Assembly: GCA_002189035.1 (NCBI GenBank)
Contig: CM007990.1
Location: 6,076,001-6,140,000, forward strand
Length of the DNA stretch: 64,000 bases
Reading direction: 5' to 3'
Source: Utricularia gibba
Taxonomy: Eukaryota; Streptophyta; Magnoliopsida; Lamiales; Lentibulariaceae
Shown: positions 36,644 through 48,144 of the stretch, piece after piece
How the letters are laid out: each line of letters opens with the position of its first letter
Position numbering within the stretch: the stretch's first letter is position 1
The notes under the pieces: generated by a model
Seen by the model: the letters and a program-made list of their open reading frames with translations, nothing else
Told to the model about the DNA's origin: nothing
Database searches by the model: none
Translations under genes and position numbers: made by a program

Positions 36644-39073
36644 ATGGTGAGTTCGCCGGCCGTATTCTAGATTTGTTAGTGAGTCTTTTTGCCCTGGTGT
36701 TTTTTGATGAGATCGGATTTGTCTCTACCTTAGCCGTGTTTAATCATCTTCTGGAGGCTTTTTACTTGGAAACAGCGTGATTTGGGTTTGTTTTAACTCG
36801 TGCATAACTTGCTATTCTCAATTTCAGGCGACTCTTAATGACTCTTTCCTGGCTGATATTGATGAGCTTTCTGATAATGAAGAGGAGCTACTGGTTGGTT
36901 AAACTTTTTTATTGCTTATTCTTGAATCTGTGTGCGTGTTCATTCCTTTGATGGATTAGTCACTTGGCACTTGATTTTTTCAAGGATACCGACGATGCCA
37001 ATGTTGAGAAAATGGAAGAAGATGTAGAAGGTGATTTGGCAGACATAGAAGCTCTGAATTATGACGATCTTGATAATCTGTCAAAACTCCAAAAAACTCC
37101 ACGCTTTACTGACATCATGAAGGTAACTTTTTTTGTGAGATGCAGCAGTGTCACTCGTGCTTTTTTTGAGATTTATTTGAGTTGTGAACTTGAAATGAAG
37201 TATGCAGTCACTTTTGGTGAAATCTTCTGTTACATTTTTCTCACGTGTTGATTCATTCTCTTTCAAATGAGGTATTGCAGTTAGCGTTCAAGCTCTCCCT
37301 TGTTCCCATCTGTCTAGTGATTTATTTGTTTATATTGCCATTAATTTTAGAGAGTGGAAGATGCCCTAGAAAAGGGATCAGTATCGACCTCTCAAGCAGG
37401 AGTTTTAGAGGATGATCCGGAATACCAACTGATAGTTGACTGTAATGCCTTGTCGGTTGACATTGAGAATGAAATTGTTGTAATTCATAATTTCATTCGT
37501 GACAAGTACCGACCAAAATTTCCCGAACTGGAGTCCTTAGTTCATCACCCAGTTGACTATGCTCGGGTTGTTAAGAAGATTGGCAATGAAATGGACCTAA
37601 CATTGGTAGATCTGGAAGGCCTTCTGCCTTCTGCTATTATCATGGTGGTTTCGGTCACAGCATCTACCACCAGTGGCAAGCCTCTTCCAGATGAGGTTTT
37701 GGGCAAAGCTATCGATGCCTGTGACAGAGCTCTTGCTCTCGATGCATCAAAAAAGAAAGTTCTGGACTTTGTGGAGAGTCGCATGGGTTATATTGCTCCA
37801 AATCTTTCTGCAATAGTTGGCAGTGCTGTGGCAGCAAAACTTATGGGGACAGCAGGAGGTCTTTCGACACTGTCAAAAATACCTGCATGCAATGTAATGC
37901 TTCTGGGTGCAAAAAAGAAGACCCTAGCTGGATTTTCAAAAGCAACATCTCAATTTCGTGTTGGTTATTTGGAGCAAACAGAAATATTCCAGAGCACTCC
38001 TCCACCATTGAGGATAAAGGCTTGCCGAATTTTAGCTTCAAAATCAACTCTTGCTGCACGTGTGGATTCTTCAAGAGGAGATCCAACTGGGAAAACTGGA
38101 AGAACTTTCCGTGCTGAGATTCTGAAGAAGATAGAGAAGTGGCAAGAACCTCCACCTGCAAAGCAACCTAAACCTCTTCCTGTTCCTGATTCAGAACCAA
38201 AAAAGAAGAGGGGTGGTCGAAGGTTAAGGAAGATGAAAGAAAGGTACATGAAACCTTCCTGTATAGTTTCTTTTCCATTTGTACTAGAATCGAAGCTACT
38301 CTTAGAGTGGAATATGTTGATAGCCTTTGGTATGCTACAGATATGCTATTACAGACATGCAGAAGCTGGCTAACAGGATGGCGTTTGGAGTCCCAGAAGA
38401 GAGCTCTTTAGGTAATCACCTTCAGCTTTGTTTTTACTTGTCAACCAATTAATGTTCCCTTTTTTTTTGTTGAAGGTGATGGTCTTGGGGAGGGATACGG
38501 AATGCTTGGTCAGGCTGGTAGTGGGAAGCTACGTGTGACTGCTCGTCAGAGCAAGCTTGGTGTCAAAGTAGCCAAGAAGTATGCTCTTTTTCAACTGTTG
38601 ATTTTGAACCCATTGATGTAAACTGCAGCCCCTAGGGTGATAAAATAAGCAGTTTTTAAGAGTTCATGTACGGTTTTGGCTGTCTGCTCTGTTGAGACGT
38701 TTGTGCTCACATACTGTGGTTTTCTTTTGTCAGATTCAAGGAGAAGCAATTTGGCACTAGCGGTGCAACTTCTGGGCTTACATCAAGTCTAGCATTCACC
38801 CCTGTGCAGGTACCCTATACCTTTCCTAGTCTAATAACCGATCTTGTTTTCCAGTAAAAGATAGCAAGAATGTTTCTTAAACTCGCGATCGGCAATTGGC
38901 CAAACTTCTCCGGCGCTAAGACTTTCTCGCAACTCCAACCAAGGCTAAAGTTGTTGCGATCATTTTTACAGGGAATCGAGCTTTCAAATCCTCAGGCAAA
39001 CCTTCTCGGCGGCGGGAGTGAAAGCACCTATTTCTCCGAGACTGGCACGTTTTCGAAGATCAAGAGAATGTGA
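36644..39073 (+). CDS. PRPF31: U4/U6 small nuclear ribonucleoprotein PRPF31
   Basis: Eight coding exons: 36644-36646, 36828-36893, 36985-37122, 37351-38243, 38341-38411, 38476-38578, 38734-38809 and 38972-39073, giving 483 residues. The first exon contributes only the ATG before a GT donor; the next begins ATLNDSFLADIDELSDNEEE. The acidic N-terminus leads to the Nop domain (FPELESLVHHPVDYARVVKKIGN, LPSAIIMVVSVTASTTSGKPL, GYIAPNLSAIVGS), then GLSTLSKIPACNVMLLG and a basic KKKRGGRRLRKMKERY. The C-terminal Prp31 domain has DMQKLANRMAFG and ends FSKIKRM. PRPF31 binds the U4 5' stem-loop with the 15.5K protein and is needed to build the U4/U6.U5 tri-snRNP. Frame is intact throughout. Confidence 0.96.
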
Positions 39074-39536
39074 GACAGACACCTGTAGCAGTATGAAGCA
39101 TGGAAGGAAAGCCATCCTGTGGGGACTTGTGACCAGATGAAGATGAATGCTCCACTGTAGAAGCCGGTGCCTAGCCACTACTAATCTGAAACCCGTGTTG
39201 CTGTGCCCTTTTTTATGTTGCAAATCGTCAATTGATTTCTTTCCCCCATAGAATTAGAATCTTCATTTTATCAGTCAGATCATACTCATCTGATTGGTGG
39301 GTTTTGTGGCAGTGAGAAATCCCAAAATTGACCTACACTTCAGAATACCCTTGGAGCCGGCGAGGCTCGGTCATTTGAACACGGGGTGACGGACGGACCA
39401 CTCGACGACTTGGGCTGAGCCCTTTCGGAGTCGCTGTAAATGTTCTGCTCTATCTAAAAATGTTGTTTCCCACTGCGTATTCGACAGTATGTGCTAACGA
39501 CGAATCTCTCCCATCTCTCAGTTTAATCTTGAAACG
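39074..39536. other. Intergenic: PRPF31 3' end and superoxide dismutase promoter/leader
   Basis: A 463-base gap between genes in the same orientation; no additional gene or repeat was recognised. Confidence 0.4.
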
Positions 39537-41475
39537 ATGGATTTAAGCTCCAGCGCCAGCGTTCTTACTGCAATTGACGGACCCATGAAGCCCCTCAAGG
39601 GTGCCTTGCTCAGCTCCCCCACTCTAGTATGCTAGTTCTTTTTTCCCTTTTGCTTGTTAGAGTTGTTCGAATACCCAGCCGTTCCTTCGCGCGAAACAGC
39701 AAAATTAGTTAGGGAGAGTAAATGCGTTGTTTTTATCTTGCAGGGATGCCGAAAAAGAAAGTGCAGTTTGCTTTCCAATGGCGGGGTGCTCAAAGTCTTG
39801 TCTTATTATGGCCTTAGAAGTCCACCTTACAAACTTGTGAGATGTTAATTCCAATTTTACTTGTTCACCTTCATGCCCTGTAAATTCTTTGAACAATTGT
39901 CTCAATGATCTTAAAGAACGTGCCTTCACAAACACTTGTCGCATGGAAGTTAATTTGGTGATGATGAGACAAGAACTCGTTCTTTCATGATGCATATTAC
40001 GGTGTATCGTTTTGTATGCATAGTGTCGTTCTCTTTTCTTCAGTTGGGGTTTTAGGCATGATCAGGACCTCTGTGCTGCCTGCCATTTTTCATGTATTTG
40101 CATTTCTGTTTTGGCGCATGGTTGTTTGACAGCATTTTTTTTTTTAACATTTTACCTTTGGAACCCGCAGAATGCGCTAGAACCGTACATGAGCCAGAGA
40201 ACACTTGAGATGCATTGGGGTGCTCATCATCGCGGTTATGTTGAGAATCTTAATAAACAACTAGGGAAAAATGACGTACTTTATGGATACACTCTTGAGG
40301 AGCTAATTCGAGCTACATATAATAACGGCAACCCACTGCCTGAATTTGATAATGCGGCTCAGGTACACTGGAGATGTCACATGTAGTCTTATTGAGCTTC
40401 ATTTTTTCATGTGTTGCAATCCTTCCCCTGTAAAACATACTTCTGTTAGCTTGGTTTCCGGATACACTCTACATGAAAGAATTGCATGTCTTAGTTTCTT
40501 TCGTGTATTTTTTTGGAAACCTACATTTTCCATCCCTGTCGGTTTGTCACAGAGGTCCGCATCCTTATTGAAAAATATGCTTGCCGATAAAAATCAACTT
40601 GTGCTTTTTGGCACTCATTAGCATCTCAATATGTTACCGTAGTTTCATCTTGGTAATTTTGATATCTAATATGGACTGATTGTGGCACGGCTTTATTATC
40701 TCATGACCTTCAATGTAGCTTTGGAATCATGACTTTTTTTGGGAGTCCATGCAACCAGGAGGTGGGGGCACGCCCACCCCGGGCCTACTTCATCAGATAG
40801 AGAAGGATTTTGGTTCGTTTTCCAACTTCAAAGATAAATTCACAGAAGCTGCTGTCACTGCCTTCGGATCGTCCTGGGTTTGGTTGGTTTGTAAGTCGTT
40901 AGTTGCCGTCTGAGTTTTGTTTGACGTTATCAGTTTCTAGGACACTCTTAAAAAAGTTTTGAACCTATGCAGTGAAGAGGGAGAAAAGGTGTTTTTCCAT
41001 CGTTAAAACAACCAACTCCGTGAATCCTCTAGTGTGGAATGACATCGTAAGTTGCCACAAATGCTTGCATTTCCCATTGTTCTGTCACTGTTTCCAGGTT
41101 AGAGAACCTAATTCTCCCCTTGTCCTGTGCAGCCGATTATCGGTTTGGATATGTGGGAGGTGAGCAGCCTATACAGTAGACTACTTTTGAACATGCAACT
41201 ATGCTTCCCGGAATATTACTTTTGACTGACTCCTTGCCTCATGTTTGCAGCATGCTTATTATCTGGACCACAGGGTAAGCTTGCAGTCTGTACAGGATTT
41301 GTCTTACAATGGCTCCTGGTCTTATGTTGGTTCGCCCCCTGTTGAGCAGAATGACAAAGCCAATTACCTCAACACTTTCATGGATCACCTCGTATCATGG
41401 AATGCAGCTGCTGCACGCCTCGCCCGCGCCCAAGCTTTTGTTAACTTAGGTGAACCCAAAATCCCAGTTGCTTGA
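39537..41475 (+). CDS. FSD3: Plastid Fe superoxide dismutase, FSD3-like, eight exons
   Basis: Exons 39537-39626, 39744-39836, 40171-40362, 40719-40890, 40973-41046, 41133-41159, 41251-41274 and 41350-41475 encode 265 residues. The first two form a Ser-rich transit peptide. The catalytic part has [45 protein letters not shown] and [15 protein letters not shown], including His, Asp and His metal ligands. The C-terminus [16 protein letters not shown]...EPKIPVA is closest to Arabidopsis FSD3. The enzyme converts superoxide to hydrogen peroxide; FSD3 proteins associate with plastid nucleoids. Intron 7 (41275-41349) is 75 bases, divisible by three and without a stop, so the frame stays open if retained; removing it gives the family-standard [14 protein letters not shown]. 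Confidence 0.93.
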
Positions 41476-41665
41476 AACATGCCCCTTTTCGGCGGACAGT
41501 GACAGTAGGTTTAAAACTCAATTAAAGAGCTGCAGAATCTCTCTTCTACTGATGTTTGGGCTTAGAGGCAGCTTACAAGTTGTAAATTGTAGTGGGTCAA
41601 GGTGAAATGTAAGGGAGACATGTCGTTTTTTATTGTTATTGTTTAAGGATACTCAAGCCCCATCA

Positions 41666-41737
41666 GCGTTTGTAGTCCAACGGTTAGGATAATTGCCTTC
41701 CAAGCAATAGACCCGGGTTCGACTCCCGGCAAACGCA
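41666..41737 (+). tRNA. tRNA-Gly (anticodon UCC)
   Basis: A 72-base clover-leaf. The 7-bp acceptor stem is GCGTTTG/CAAACGC with A as discriminator. The A box is TAGTCCAACGG and the B box GGTTCGACTCC, within the T arm CCGGG/CCCGG. The anticodon stem ATTGC/GCAAT encloses loop CTTCCAA, giving anticodon TCC. A T-rich run follows from about 41768, fitting pol III termination. No intron. It lies between the FSD3 3' end and the LHC-like gene. Confidence 0.95.
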
Positions 41738-41788
41738 AGGCAGTCCTCTTTCAGACCCCCATAGGCCTTTTTTATTTTATTAACTCTC

Positions 41789-41836
41789 GGCCCAACTCGA
41801 TGATTGCCTGTTCCTCTTGTAATTGATTTTTGGGCC
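41789..41836. promoter_or_regulatory. GGCCCA and TGGGCC elements upstream of the LHC-like gene
   Basis: GGCCCA at 41789-41794 and TGGGCC at 41831-41836 lie 85-130 bases before the start codon at 41922. They are site II-like; their use is inferred from position only. Confidence 0.35.
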
Positions 41837-41921
41837 GACTAAGGCCCGGTATTAAAAAAGAATGCAACAAAACTTGAAGCGCCAAAGAACCGACATGATC
41901 TATCTATCACCAAGACATCAA

Positions 41922-42485
41922 ATGGCCGCTGTTCTTTTCCCTTCATCTTCTGCTCTGAAGTTTCTCCGGCCAAATCCGGCGGCATTCTCGTCATCATCGC
42001 CACGGCGAGCCGCGTATTTTACCCTCACCGGGCCACCACGTGCCTCAGCCGAAGAAAATTCCACCTCAGTGGACCCTAAATCCGAACAGGACGACAGCTT
42101 CGAGAACCGCCTCTCGAAGGTTCGCCTCCGTTACCCCAGTAGAACCGAAGAAAGAGCCGAGATCAAGAGGTCTAAGAAGGCTAAGAAAAGCGGGTCTGGA
42201 TCTAGCGTTTTCCTCCCGCCTGTGCCTCTTAAGGAGCCCATTTCTTCCGTTGGATTGCCTGTGGAATTCGGGTTCAGCCCGTATTCGGAGCTCTTAAATG
42301 GCAGAATTGCAGTTCTGGGGTTAACCGCTTTGTTCGCCGTGGAGCTCGCCACCGGTAAAGGAGTCTTGAACTATCACTCTCCGGCGATTGTTCTGATCCA
42401 GGTGTATTTCGTGGCTGCTGTTTCTGCTTTATACATCAAGTACGAGAAAGAAGGCAATTCTGTCTGGCCTGATACAAAGCCATAG
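41922..42485 (+). CDS. Small plastid LHC-like (one-helix/HLIP-type) membrane protein
   Basis: A 187-residue intronless protein. The start at 41922 (MAAVLFPSSSALKFLRPNP) gives a Ser/Ala-rich transit peptide; an upstream in-frame ATG exists at 41862. A charged linker (ERAEIKRSKKAKKS) precedes SPYSELLNGRIAVLGLTALFAVELATGKG. This carries the ExxNGRxAV pattern of the chlorophyll-binding helix of LHC, ELIP and one-helix proteins. A second hydrophobic segment (IVLIQVYFVAAVSALYI) follows. The protein is probably thylakoid-bound with a role in pigment handling or photoprotection, by family analogy. The precise subfamily (OHP, LIL or another) was not identified. Confidence 0.75.
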   Translation: MAAVLFPSSSALKFLRPNPAAFSSSSPRRAAYFTLTGPPRASAEENSTSVDPKSEQDDSFENRLSKVRLRYPSRTEERAEIKRSKKAKKSGSGSSVFLPPVPLKEPISSVGLPVEFGFSPYSELLNGRIAVLGLTALFAVELATGKGVLNYHSPAIVLIQVYFVAAVSALYIKYEKEGNSVWPDTKP

Positions 42486-43839
42486 GCTCCTGCTCAATTT
42501 CTTTGTGTTTGCTCTAATGCTTGGATGCCATGGAAACACCAATTTCAAGAAATGTTCACACTTTTTTTCTCGAACCCACAAACCGATCAAGCTGCTCAGA
42601 GAATTGCTTGCTCAATTGCAGGCTACGTGTAAGGTGATCGGAGGTGGTTCCTAGTTCCACAAAACACACAGGCACATTTCCACTCTTGTAGCTACTGAAA
42701 GATACAAGGGTTGATTAATATACATTGATGGGGGGAAAAAGCTACCGTTTTCCTCCCATTTAAAGCAAAACAGAGAGGGAGGGAATTGTCTATCACTTGG
42801 AAAAGGGGTGATTCAGTCTCCGTGGCGGACAGAAGGAACTTGTGTATTCCTGTGCATTTTGCAGAAAGGTCCACACCAGAATACCAACGTGGAATCGGAC
42901 CCATTTTTGCGAACATTTCTCTGAATGTGTGCGCCTCCGGAAGCAGGTTGAAGAGGTCGTCGCGGTGGCAGATGACAGATAATATTCTCAGTAACAAGGA
43001 TGGTTCCAAGAAATCCACCAAGAACAGAAAGAAGTAAGGTAGCTCTCAGTAACACCAGATGGATGCTTCCCAAAGGAAGCAGGTTAATACTCGAATAACC
43101 TGGAGTGGACGTCCAACCCAGATTAGTTCAACCTCCAACCAAACCCAGGGCTGAATTGACGAACAAGTATCTGAAATTTTCAAATTTACCTTTGACTTTC
43201 CCCTTCATATCGTCCTTGGATGAGGGAGGTTATGCATCTTGAGCCACGTCAAAGGCACCCGAGGGCCGAGACACCGATGACTATGAAGTTGAATAGTGAG
43301 TCAAGGCAGGCGCAGGCTGGTTCTGGATGATGCTGAGTTTGACATTTTGACATTATGAGATTAGGCAACGTTTGGTTGGCTGCGTCGCCAGAGCAGGTGC
43401 ATGTGTTGTTTTTGGGCGTGTCCGTCCGCATTGACACGACACGGCCACCCTCCCGAGTGTAGTTGCGTGATGACTGTTGACCGTTGAAACAAACAAGAAT
43501 AGTAAACCTCAACTCTTCCTAAAGGTCCGCGATAGCCCCAAGCTAGTAGTGTGTAATGAAGCGATGAGCATTTATTTCCCCACGACGACGTCCGGCAGCA
43601 GAACTCAATCCCTCCCAGACGCGTTCTTCTAGTGTGTGCTTCTCCCATGATGCACGTGCCTCCTTTTTGAGGATGAGGCGGTGCTGCTAGTGATATGGGA
43701 GTGGATGGATGGATACCCGAATCACAATGAGGTGATTGATAGATACCAAGGGCCCCTGCGGCTGCTTCAATGTCAAGGAACACAACACATCTTCGTCACT
43801 CTCCTCTCATCGCCATCAACATTCGGAATCTAATGTGAC
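42486..43839. other. Intergenic region, no supported gene
   Basis: This 1.35-kb interval includes the 3' UTR of the LHC-like gene. Minus-strand frames around 42692-43073 lack an ATG at their upstream ends and match nothing I recognise. A G-box-like CACGTG lies near 43653. Confidence 0.5.
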
Positions 43840-45288
43840 TCATGCATTACGGCCCGGGCGGGCCTCTTCTTCTTCTGCCGCTGCCGCTTCTCCGCCGCCT
43901 TCTCCACCTCTCCTTGATATCATCGCTCTCGGTCTCCACTCCGCCCAATTCCTCCCCTCAACTCCACTTCCTTCTGTATTCCAACTAACCCTCACTCTCC
44001 CAGTTTCATCCACCAAATCGCTTATCAGCATCTCAGTCGTCTTCGTGGTGATCCCCCGCAGGTACCAGGACACCGGCGGCGGAGGAACAAACGCCGGCTG
44101 TATCAACTGCTCCAATCTCACCCTCGTGCCCACCCTCCCCTTACCCCTCGTGCACACCTCGTACTCTGCCAGTGACATGGGTCTCAATGGGTCGCACAGG
44201 TCTTCATCCACCAACAATGGCTCCATTTTCCAGCACCCTTCGAATCTCTCCATGAATCCTGACTTCACTTGTTTGAACTTCATCTGGAAGCAGCCATCAC
44301 AGTTCAAACTGGTAAGATTTGAGATCCACCAACATCCGGAAGAACACATACGTACACCAACGCACACACAAAGCTAACTCTTATGATCAGTCTTTAGGTG
44401 CCAAGATTGATTTTTTTTTTTTAAACTACTTCTCTGGTATAACTAACTGATTGTGAAGACACTTCCGGGCCATACTGGTACAAAATTCGCTTGAACTCTG
44501 TCCAAAGAGAAAAAAACAACAATCTGCATATCTGTAGCTTGAACAGAGAGAGGAGTGCAGTGAGCTTACTGTATAGTCCTCTCTATTCTGATCCACCAAA
44601 ACATGAACTGACAGGGTTCCAGTGAACCACAGAAATCTCCAAATTGCAGCTTGCTCTACTTCGACCATCTGCCTCAGTCCCTCATCAACCACCACTTTTC
44701 TAGATATCACTTCCTGATTTCAACGGAAATCATGAACAACATAAACCTGGAAACAATTTAATTACTGCAAAGGACAATTCGATTCACCTTAATGTTCTTG
44801 AAAACTCTCTTGTTTTCTGGATCAATCACAATGTTGAACACTGCATCTGGGGGCAACCCACATCCACAGTCAGATTAAGCGAAGAAAGACACCCCTTAGG
44901 TATAGTAACCTGCAAAAAGATGCTCAATCAACAGGCTGACGGTCTCGATTTAAGGAAAAATTGATTACCTTTATGTCCGGAGGATGATCAACCCATGCGG
45001 GATTATCCCTCCAGCACCCCATTTGCTTCTCTAAGTTCAATTTCCAGGTACTGGAGCTCCATGAGGCACATTCTAGTTTTTCATTAGTAGAAGAGTCGTT
45101 CTCCAATGATCCATAAGGCAGCTAGGGCAGCACAATCATCGTCCCTTCAATTCAATGACAGTTTCTTACACGAAATTTGATGAATTGAGGGGTTAACTCA
45201 CTCGTACGAGCTCGCTAACTTGCTTCTGGACCCGAGAGACGAATCTGCTCAATGAATCGATGAGAAGATCGGTACGCCCCAAGCCCAT
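43840..45288 (-). CDS. DUF220 family protein, five exons, one apparent frame break
   Basis: Exons 45288-45202, 45121-44969, 44909-44788, 44713-44570 and 44283-43840, about 316 residues. The start [19 protein letters not shown] lies in a short exon. Conserved blocks are [103 protein letters not shown] and TTEMLISDL. This matches plant DUF220 proteins, which have a START-like fold and no known substrate. In exon 3 the frame breaks at a run of five C (minus strand; 44849-44853); a sixth C would restore PPDAVFNIV. With that base, every junction is in phase. The tail is Glu/Ala-rich. The gene is divergent from the DUF1645 gene. Confidence 0.86.
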
Positions 45289-45756
45289 TTTACTGGAAGC
45301 ATTGCCTGCGAGGCAAGATTTTTTTTTTTAAAAAAAAAAAAAAGGGGTGGGTGAGGGGGTGTGGAGGTGGGGTGGATGAACCTTCGGAGTCAGGCGGAGC
45401 GATGGGAAGGCAGATCTTGATGCCACTACCTTTAGACATTTGGTTCTTCTAGGCGAATGAGAAGGAAGGGCTGCGCCGAGAAAGTAGGCGGCGCAGAAAA
45501 CTCATACCCTGACTTTTCCTCATCTCAGCGAATAGCCGGAGAATAAAGAAGAATGGTCGATGCTGGGAGCCGTACTTTCTCTAGAACAAGAGAAAGGTCA
45601 ACACCTGTGTGTGTGTCATTAGTGTGAGTGGTCTTACCCCTCGTGTAACAAAACCGTGTTTCACATTTCGACATCCTATAAAGCGTTTTACATTGAAAGG
45701 GCCTTCTTCAACATCTCCAAAGGATTTGCTGAATCCCATCCCTAGGTCTGTGCGAG
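45289..45756. promoter_or_regulatory. Divergent promoter region between DUF220 and DUF1645 genes
   Basis: This 468-base gap lies between start codons and contains a T-run/A-run block near 45321-45344 and a G-rich segment after it. No further gene was seen. Confidence 0.35.
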
Positions 45757-46602
45757 ATGCAGGCGACCGCGGAGCGGAGCGGGTGCCGGAAGGATGACGC
45801 GAGGTCGGAAATCGAGAGTAGTCTCGATTTTGGAGGAAGGTTGAAGATTGAGGACGATTTGGAAGGTTACGATGTGGAAAAGGAGGATCGTGGAGGTGAT
45901 TTGGGCGAGGAGGAGGAGGAGGAGGAGGAGGAGGAGGAGGAGGAAGAGGAGGAGGAGTTTTCTTTTATGTGTGGAGAATCGGTAGCCACGGCGATTACGG
46001 CGGACGATGCTTTCGTCGACGGTAAAATTAAGCCGATTTTTCCGATATTCGAACGAGATTTGGTGTTTTCGAGCATAGAATCCCAGGATTCGCTTGAGAA
46101 TCTACCGGTTACACCGCCCGTGGAGATGGTTTTAGTGGAAATTAGGGAGGAGGAGCGTGAAGAGGGGAAGTCGCCGGCGCCGGAAGCCGTCGGACCCTTC
46201 TGCGAGTGGTCTAGTCGGAAGGCGGAGGAAGCGCCTCTGCAGATCTGCAAGAAGAGCAATTCGACGGGAACTTCCAAATTCAGGCGGATCAAAGATCTGG
46301 TCGGAAGGTCGAACAGCGACGGAAGAGACGCTTTTGTTTTCCTCAACAAACATCACCCCCCAGCTGCCTCGTCGATGGAGCCAGCGCCGCCCATGACGGC
46401 AGAGAAGAAGGCAAGGAAAATCGTTAGGAAACCGAAGCAGAGTGTAACCAAAACGAGGCCGCCGTCGCCTCACGAGGTTTACTTGAGGAGTAAGGCTAAG
46501 CAGGAAGTGCAGCGGCGATCGTATCTTCCATACCGGCCGGAGTTCATGGGAATCTTCACAAATATCCACGGCGGCCTGTCTAAAAACCTGCACCCCTTTT
46601 GA
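45757..46602 (+). CDS. DUF1645 family protein with a poly-Glu tract
   Basis: A 281-residue intronless protein. DUF1645 features are clear: FSFMCGESVAT, VDGKIKPIFPIFERDL, the RSNSDGRDAFVFL motif near residue 190, HEVYLRSKAKQEVQRR, and the C-terminal SYLPYRPEFMGIFTNIHGGL with NLHPF at the end. The family is plant-specific and lacks an assigned activity; several members are stress-responsive. Residues about 51-67 are an uninterrupted Glu run coded almost purely by GAG, so this is a coding microsatellite likely to vary in length. The gene is divergent from DUF220 and convergent with galactinol synthase. Confidence 0.9.
   Translation: MQATAERSGCRKDDARSEIESSLDFGGRLKIEDDLEGYDVEKEDRGGDLGEEEEEEEEEEEEEEEEEFSFMCGESVATAITADDAFVDGKIKPIFPIFERDLVFSSIESQDSLENLPVTPPVEMVLVEIREEEREEGKSPAPEAVGPFCEWSSRKAEEAPLQICKKSNSTGTSKFRRIKDLVGRSNSDGRDAFVFLNKHHPPAASSMEPAPPMTAEKKARKIVRKPKQSVTKTRPPSPHEVYLRSKAKQEVQRRSYLPYRPEFMGIFTNIHGGLSKNLHPF
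45907..45957 (+). repeat. (GAG)n coding microsatellite
   Basis: Seventeen Glu codons in a row, nearly all GAG, lie within the DUF1645 gene. The complementary strand shows an open poly-Ser frame that is only a shadow of this repeat. Confidence 0.9.
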
Positions 46603-46955
46603 CATGCCACCAAACTGAACTCTGCTCCATATCCAGGCTCTGTTTCTTTCTTCTGTAGGATCAATTCATTCGTTCCGTTTATTCCCATGCAAAGAAACCA
46701 AACACCTGTACAGTTCCAGTTTCATATCTACAGAATTTGATGCAGTAGTTGTACCTCGTAACTCTGTACTGCTTAATGCGCTAATTAATCGTGAAAGAAG
46801 ATACTTTTATCCATCTGTGCTTGGAATTGGGAGAAATTGGTGGTAGTAGTATCGATGATGGCAACACAGGATGAGGATCCCTTCGTGCTATCACACCAGA
46901 ACACAAGCGAAAGACAATTAGTGTAGTAGGATAAGACGATCGGACAGAGTGGGTC

Positions 46956-48144
46956 TTAGGCAGCAGAGGGTGCGGGAATGTATGAAACCTCTGGCTCGGG
47001 AAGAGAAGCCAAGATGGTCGCAGCAGCTGGCTTCGAGTCCGCCGGTGAGTCGAGGGAAGCATCGTCGTAAACATCGAACCACTTCTTCACCAGATATTTG
47101 ATGTCCTCACGGTCCATGTTGGCCTCCACACCGGTGTACCTCCACGGCTTTGATCCCTGCTCCGGAGGCGGAAAGACAACAGCTTTACTATAAAGAGATC
47201 CCTTTTAGGACTTGCGGGGAAGACATTACCGCGGCGCAGTAGTGAACAACAACAACTTTCTCCAGCTCAACGTTCTCGGGATGGCGCCAAAGCATAGCGA
47301 GCACAAGGTTGTAGACCAGAGGAATTGGCTTGTAGATCGATTGGAAGAACATGTTGAGGAAATCCTGTAAATTGACCGACGTTAGTACGAATCTGGATGC
47401 AGATACGTTTTCCAACATGACACCACCTGCTCGGCAAAAGGTGTGGGAGGAGTGACGCGCAGAGTTGAGAGGAGATTCTCATAGGTCTCCAAGCTGGGCT
47501 CGTGAACGAACATGCCGGCGTTGAAGTAGAGCGGAGGAGGGGATCCCATCTCCGCCGGCCACGTCACCTTATCGGGGCACTGCTGGCAGTACCCGATCTT
47601 ATACTGGGGCGAGTGGCTCCATGTTTTCTCACAGAAGCAGTCCATCACAGCGTAGAAGTAGCCGTTGGGAGTGTCGAAAAGATGGTCGATGTTCTCATAA
47701 ACTTGGATGTCTGCGTCAAGGTACACCATCTTCTCGTACTCCACGAACTGTGCAACTTATCAAGTCTCTCTGAGTAACAGCAACAGAAGACTAATTTTTT
47801 TCTGATGTGCATAGAGAGAACTTACGCTCCAGATCCGGAGTTTGGAATAGTTGATGACATAATAAGCCATGGCGAACTGAATCTGGTTTTCCGGTGGGTA
47901 AATCGGCTCGATCTCCCTCACAATGCATCCCTGCGACCGGAGAAGTTGGCGGTGCTCCTCCGGGACGTCGGGAAGAATGGCAACCACCAGAGGATAAGCG
48001 CTCTTGACCTTTTTGAGGCCCTTGGCGAGCCCAACGGCTCCCTTCACGTAGTCACCGTTGCCTGCCAAGAAAGTGACATAGGCTCTGTTGGTGGTGGGGC
48101 TTGGTGGCGGCGGGGAGGGATTCGACTGGTGCTACCGGGGCCAT
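46956..48144 (-). CDS. GolS: Galactinol synthase (GT8 family)
   Basis: Exons 48144-47826, 47747-47427, 47364-47230 and 47156-46956 encode about 324 residues. Family blocks are present: AGNGDYVKGAVGLAKGL, PLVVAILPDVPEEHR, AYYVINYSKLRIW, the metal site YLDADIQVYENIDHLFD, FCEKTWSHSPQYKIGYCQQC, PPLYFNAGMFV, TPPTPFAEQDFLNM, VHYCAAGSKPWRYTG and the C-terminal APSAA signature. The enzyme joins UDP-galactose and myo-inositol to make galactinol, the first step to raffinose sugars in the cytosol under cold or drought. Family members usually read DGD where this reads DAD. A run of four G at 48096-48099 puts the N-terminus out of frame; three would give KPTTNRAYVTFL, so one base looks inserted. Confidence 0.93.

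Noticed and set aside
42692-43073. Overlapping minus-strand frames, one with a hydrophobic start resembling a secreted peptide
   Set aside because: Neither has an ATG at its upstream end, no upstream exon could be joined, and no peptide-family motif is recognisable.
45867-46349. Minus-strand frame with a long poly-Ser run
   Set aside because: Complement of the GAG repeat in the DUF1645 gene; no independent support.
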